A stretch of DNA of 64,000 nucleotides, taken from the NCBI GenBank assembly GCA_002104905.1, contig MCFE01000010.1, forward strand, positions 186,001 to 250,000, given 5' to 3'. The stretch is from Basidiobolus meristosporus CBS 931.73. Its lineage: Eukaryota > Basidiobolomycota > Basidiobolomycetes > Basidiobolales > Basidiobolaceae. The translations under genes and the position numbers were made by a program. Every line of letters begins with the position of its first letter. Within the stretch, counting starts at the first letter, position 1. A model generated the notes under the pieces. That model searched no databases, was not told the origin of the DNA, and saw only the letters and a list, made by a program, of their open reading frames with translations. Below, one piece after another: positions 59,496-64,000 of the stretch.

Positions 59496-62400
59496 CTAAC
59501 CCCATACATCTTCATTATATTTTCCATCATGTTGTAGTTGCTGGAAGTATTTGTCGGCCTCTTCTCTCCCGAGTCCTCCGACTTGCTCGAAGATGGAAAC
59601 CATTGTGGCAGCTACATCCTTCGCCATACCAGAGGCCGAACCACATACGTAGATGGCTCCTTGCTTGTTGTGAACCACATCCCATACTAAGACGGAATGA
59701 GCTAGCAATTGATGCTGAACATATTTTTTGGCCTGACCAGTACGCGAGAATGCAACCACCAGCTTGTCAAGAGTCCCGTCGTTGACAAACTCCTCTAGCT
59801 CTTCCCGATAAATGAAATCCTGCTCTGGCGAGCGGCAACCAAAAAACATGTGTGTTTCGGAGATGCCTCCTTTGCCAACCGATTTGCAGCCGTACAGTTG
59901 ACGCTCCTGTAGAAAACCTCGGAAGGGCGAAACTCCTGTGCCAGCACAAACCATGATCACCGGAACCTTTGGATCTTTGGGGAGATGGAAGATTTCCTTC
60001 ACACCACGGACATTTGCTCGAACCTGCCTTCCTGTCATACACCTGGACAAAAAGCCAGAACAAAGCCCAATATACTTTCTGCCTTCGAACCCGATGTCTT
60101 CAGTTACTCCAACACATATGTGAGCGACATTCTTGTGGATCTGTGGACAACTTGCAATGGAGTATCTACGTTTAGTCATGGCTGGCATACCACACAAGAA
60201 ACTCCGGAAATCGAGTTTCTTGATCATTGGGAAGTTTCGAATCAGGTCCATCAAGCAACGGTTCTTCTTGATGAATTGTAAATAGGCTTCGTTACCCTTG
60301 TCACCCGATTGGCACATATTTTCAAAGTACTTCTTCTCTAATTCCGGATGAGTGTCAGCTATGGCGGATACACATATACCAATGAATTGACGAGAAGGAG
60401 CTGCCTGAAGATCAGCGTAGTACGTCAACGCGTCGCGAATAGTACACGGTCCCTTTATACTTGCGGCTAATGAACGTGAGCTGAGACTGGTGCTGGATGT
60501 AGAATCGATGATCACCTCGAACACCGCATCTAAAGCATACCCGAAAGTGGCTGCCACTGTTTCCACCACCTCTGAATCATTCTCCGGCATGATTTCTAGA
60601 TGATCTCCGGTGTTGTAGGTTTGCTTTTCTGGCAGTTCGATCTCTAAATGACGCGTACTACGCTCACTCTTGACTGACTGGAGTTCAAGATTCTTGCACA
60701 CAATTGATGGCTGTTCCAGACCTTGTTGGAGGGGGATGTCTGTCAGAGGTAAGTACTTGAGTGATACTCCTTCTGTCGGGTTAGATGCGGCCGTGTTTGC
60801 AATGGAGCTTAGATTGGCCCCATTCAACCCAAAGTCAGATAATATAGAAGCATAAAATCTAGCCAGCCACTCGGTGAAGTCAGCATCAATATCAGCATCT
60901 GCGTTACCAGCCCCTGCAGGGAATAGTTGCTCAGCCCCCAGATACTCGAATCTGTCATTCACCTTTTTGGGGAAAGCCTGGTATGTTCTCCATTGCACGT
61001 TGCCGCAGCCAAATACCGCATAACGTAGGCCTTTGAGTGGTGTCTCGTTGACGTTGGTAGGAGCACTGATAAATTTGTCGAAATGAACTGCGTTGTCTGG
61101 AGGCAGGCCGTTATAAGTACTAGTAATAACTAATACAATTGGCTTACTCTGGGAGTCCTCCTCTGCACCTCCTGTATACTTCCCACTGATCAGCAACTCC
61201 CAATCATCCAGTGGAGTCACTTCAACTTCTTTAAACCCAAGGTTTCTTGCGTTGCTGGCCACCTTATTGGCGTATTCCTCAGACATCCCCATGTTGGATC
61301 CAAAAAGAACTGTGAACTTTGGCAGTTTCACATCACTCGGAAGGCTAGGCAAGGTCAACGCGCTAGTAAGTTCTGTAAATGGGGTGGTAGACTCGGATTG
61401 AATCTGGGTAGTGGCTTTGGGGAAGGAGGCGCGGGGTTGAATTCTGAAATAAAGATCTTTCGGCTTGATTATGTTGCCAGAGCTAATGTCATAGTGTATA
61501 GGGCGGTCATCTGGAAGAATGAACTCGAACTTTTTCAACAGCATAGCCTATGATATCAGGGTTAGTTTGGGCGCCAGTATTATGAATTACTTTCGCTCAA
61601 ACTTCACTCACCAGAATAATCTTTGCTTCCTGAAGCGCAAATTGCATTCCAATGCATGCCCGGGGACCGGTAGAGAATGGTAACCAAGAATACCGGGATC
61701 GCTTTGATTCCTCAACCGAAGTGAAGCGGTCAGGGTTGAAAACCTCTGGATCTTTCCTAGTAGATATGAGAAGGAAGAGGTTATTGAAAATGCTATATAT
61801 TCATCCATGGGCAGATACACCTACCAGATATTTGGGTTATGATGCAAGGAATATATGTTGATTTGTGCGACTGTTCCCTTCTCGATGGCGTATCCGAATG
61901 GAAGTTTACAATCTTTGATGCAGAACTTCTGCAAACTAGCCAAGGGTGGGTACATTCTTAGGGTCTCTTTCAAGACCTGGGGGACATGTTACTGACATAT
62001 ATGCAAGAAATGGCTTATGATTTGAGCAAATACCTGAGATAGGTACTTCATGCCGGATACTTGTGCAATGGTGGGTAGTTCGTCATCCGCGATCCCAATA
62101 TTGGCAAGCTCTTGCAAGACCTTTTTTAGGGCAGCTGGATGTCTGGCCAAATTATACAAACACCAAGCGAGCGTATTCGACGTGGTTTCATGGCCAGCAA
62201 TCAAGAAAGTGACTACTTGATCTCGAATCACTTCATCAGGCAGCTTCTGCCCGGTAGCTTTATCTCGAGCATTCAACATAAATCCAAGAAGATCCTTCGA
62301 ACTGTTTTGTGCATCAGGGGAGTTCTTCCTTTGGATAATCACCTATTCTCGAGGGTGAGTGATTGAGGCTTAAGGCTGAAATACTTGAACTTACATCATC

Positions 62401-63647
62401 CACGGTATCCTTCATCAGCTGCATCATGCGATCAAACTGGTAGTTGGACCAAATCGGTAGCTTCTTCCAGTATTGCGATCTGGTTGCCCGCGTTCTAACC
62501 TCCCTGAAGTATGTCAATACATTAGATTGGTGATACAGACAAAATGGCCACGGTTAATAACCTTAAGCAGAAGGACATGGCATCAATCTAAAAGAAATCA
62601 ATTTCGAGTTAGCATAGAGGAATCTATTGGTACTGTGCAGAAATGGCCTTACGAATGGATGGATTGGTGCATCCTTGGACTCCAGAAGGCCGAAATCAAA
62701 CCCGAAGCCAACCTTACCGATGGTTTCGAATGCTAGTACCAATCGCGTTAATCGTAGTTCATTTGGTGCAAATCTTATGGTCACCTACTAATTTTGGTCA
62801 TCCACGGAGCGATTAGAACCGGCTCTGGCTCGGTACTTATCTCACTAACAACATTCACCAGTTTTTTGGCAAGCAAGGCCATCTCGTGAGCGTAGGCCTG
62901 GAACAACGATGATTATTATGATGGCCCAGATTTTTGTTGTGAATACCCAAGTACCTTCATGGCAGCTGCCGAAAAGGCCGGCATCAGTAGCTTGTGGGCC
63001 AGCTTCCAAATCTCCTCATCGGAGCTTGTTGTGAATAGGCCATCCCCTCCAATTGCTTTAACCTCCGCAAAAGGTAACGTGATCCGCTTGGTAAAGTATT
63101 CAGTTTCCTGGGCGAAAAGCTCGGCTATATCTGGATGATTGGTTGTCAAAGTCCTTGTTTGGAAATTGAAGGTCTGAAGTAGCGGGGTGTCGTATTCTTG
63201 AAAGAATTTAAACAGTGATCCAACAATATCCGGGAGTAGGTGAGGGATAGTGCCAAATAAGGGAACTGTAGGAGGGGTAGGAATCTCCCGACTCGAAGCA
63301 CCACCGATAGTCAGGTAGACAACATCCATGCTTGCAAGCTGCTTGTAAGAGCTGAGCTCCCGCCCATATTTGTCCCGAAATTCGATATCCTGGTGTCTGG
63401 GAACACTCATCCGCTCCCCACACTCTTTTCTCACATCTTCAAGGCTCCCATCTGACTGGATCTTCACAATGATTCCATTCGAGGCCTCATCCTCACCGGC
63501 AAACGCAATGACAAGAATCTTGGGGTCTATACCTGGACTGGTATCTTGTTCTGTGTTGGGGAGATTAACCTGAAAGGCTTCCTTTGAATAAAGCTCAGTC
63601 ATGAGTAAGCGTAGTAGATGATATTTAATGCTTTCACTGACATTCAT
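59496..63647 (-). CDS. Self-sufficient P450-reductase fusion with N-terminal beta-grasp-like domain
   Basis: Nine exons (63647-62955, 62897-62789, 62732-62653, 62587-62562, 62503-62395, 62342-62034, 61976-61825, 61756-61612, 61547-59496) encode about 1224 residues, similar to CYP505/P450foxy and bacterial P450BM3, which hydroxylate fatty acids. P450 part (about 121-590): I-helix AGHETT (388-393), ETLR (446-449), haem loop [10 protein letters not shown] with C527. Reductase part: FMN-binding [11 protein letters not shown] (from about 624), FAD-binding RRYSIAS, NADPH-binding [10 protein letters not shown], and C-terminal YNEDVWG. There is no N-terminal membrane anchor. Residues about 44-115 form an extra ubiquitin/KHA-like strand-helix pattern ([45 protein letters not shown]), making the protein some 100-150 residues longer than the family. 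Start at 63647 or, 15 codons later, the second ATG. Confidence 0.93.
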
Positions 63648-64000
63648 GACATTGCTTAAATATGTTTACAGCCTACACTATAATGAACAGATATTAGAAA
63701 CACCACATCAGTATCCTATCAGCAATTTTAGTAAATACGAATGCACACGCGACATGATAGTCCAAATGGGCTAATCACAGTCCACTCCCACCTATAATTA
63801 TTACCCCGGGAACTCCGGTGTGATTAGCTCTGTGCAGGAAAGCCATCAGCAACATCAGTTTTGCCAAATAGGTGGAATACGGCCGGAATGTCTGCCGTAG
63901 ATACCGACGAGCTTTGGCCCCTAACCAGCTGAATGCCTAATTAAGTAACAAACGACGTCATAGCTGAGTGATGTATTAGACGAGTTAGATGAATTGAATG
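63648..64000. other. Upstream region of the P450-reductase gene
   Basis: 353 bp to the end of the window. No coding signal and no strong TATA box recognised. Confidence 0.4.

Overview
The window looks like nuclear DNA of an early-diverging ("zygomycete-grade") fungus. Housekeeping genes are eukaryotic and cut by many short GT-AG introns (about 50-115 nt) with CTAAC-like branch sites. A fungal lanosterol 14-alpha-demethylase, a fused P450-reductase, an Mph1-type helicase and a nitrate reductase are present. A degenerate Ty1/copia element and its LTR debris fill the gaps. Two traits are absent from most Dikarya: an apparent U12-type AT-AC intron and an ethylene-receptor-like protein. The species cannot be fixed from the sequence.

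Layout. 0-6.3 kb: intronless nitrate reductase (-) and ribosomal protein S23 (-). 6.7-13.1 kb: a 330-bp dispersed repeat, inverted LTRs, a decayed copia element (-) and a second, internally deleted copia remnant (+) placed head to head with it. 13-24 kb: forkhead factor (-), more LTR relics, an unrecognised ORF and a START-domain protein (-). 25.6-35.1 kb is the gene-dense core: an RFX factor (+, 10 exons) convergent with exosome subunit MTR3 (-, 6 exons); NMD3 (+, 4 exons) divergent from MTR3; complex I subunit NDUFS7/PSST (+, 5 exons); CYP51/ERG11 (-, 8 exons). 37.6-48.6 kb: a cysteine-rich unknown protein (+), a fragment of an ethylene-receptor-like gene (+), the Mph1/FANCM helicase (+, 2 exons), an intact but kinase-less ethylene-receptor-like gene (-) and the mitochondrial Obg GTPase MTG2 (+, 2 exons). 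48.6-59.4 kb is gene-poor, with one unknown small protein, one small secreted cysteine protein and repeats. 59.5-63.6 kb: a self-sufficient P450-reductase fusion (-, 9 exons) with an extra N-terminal beta-grasp-like domain.

The genes do not form one pathway. Exon boundaries of the multi-exon genes were chosen by eye, requiring consensus splice sites, phase continuity and family similarity. All reconstructed frames close without stops.

The strongest observations are the AT-AC intron inside the RFX DNA-binding domain, the truncated ethylene sensor with a divergent paralogous fragment about 4 kb away, the domain fusion at the front of the P450-reductase, and a three-copy 330-bp repeat family.
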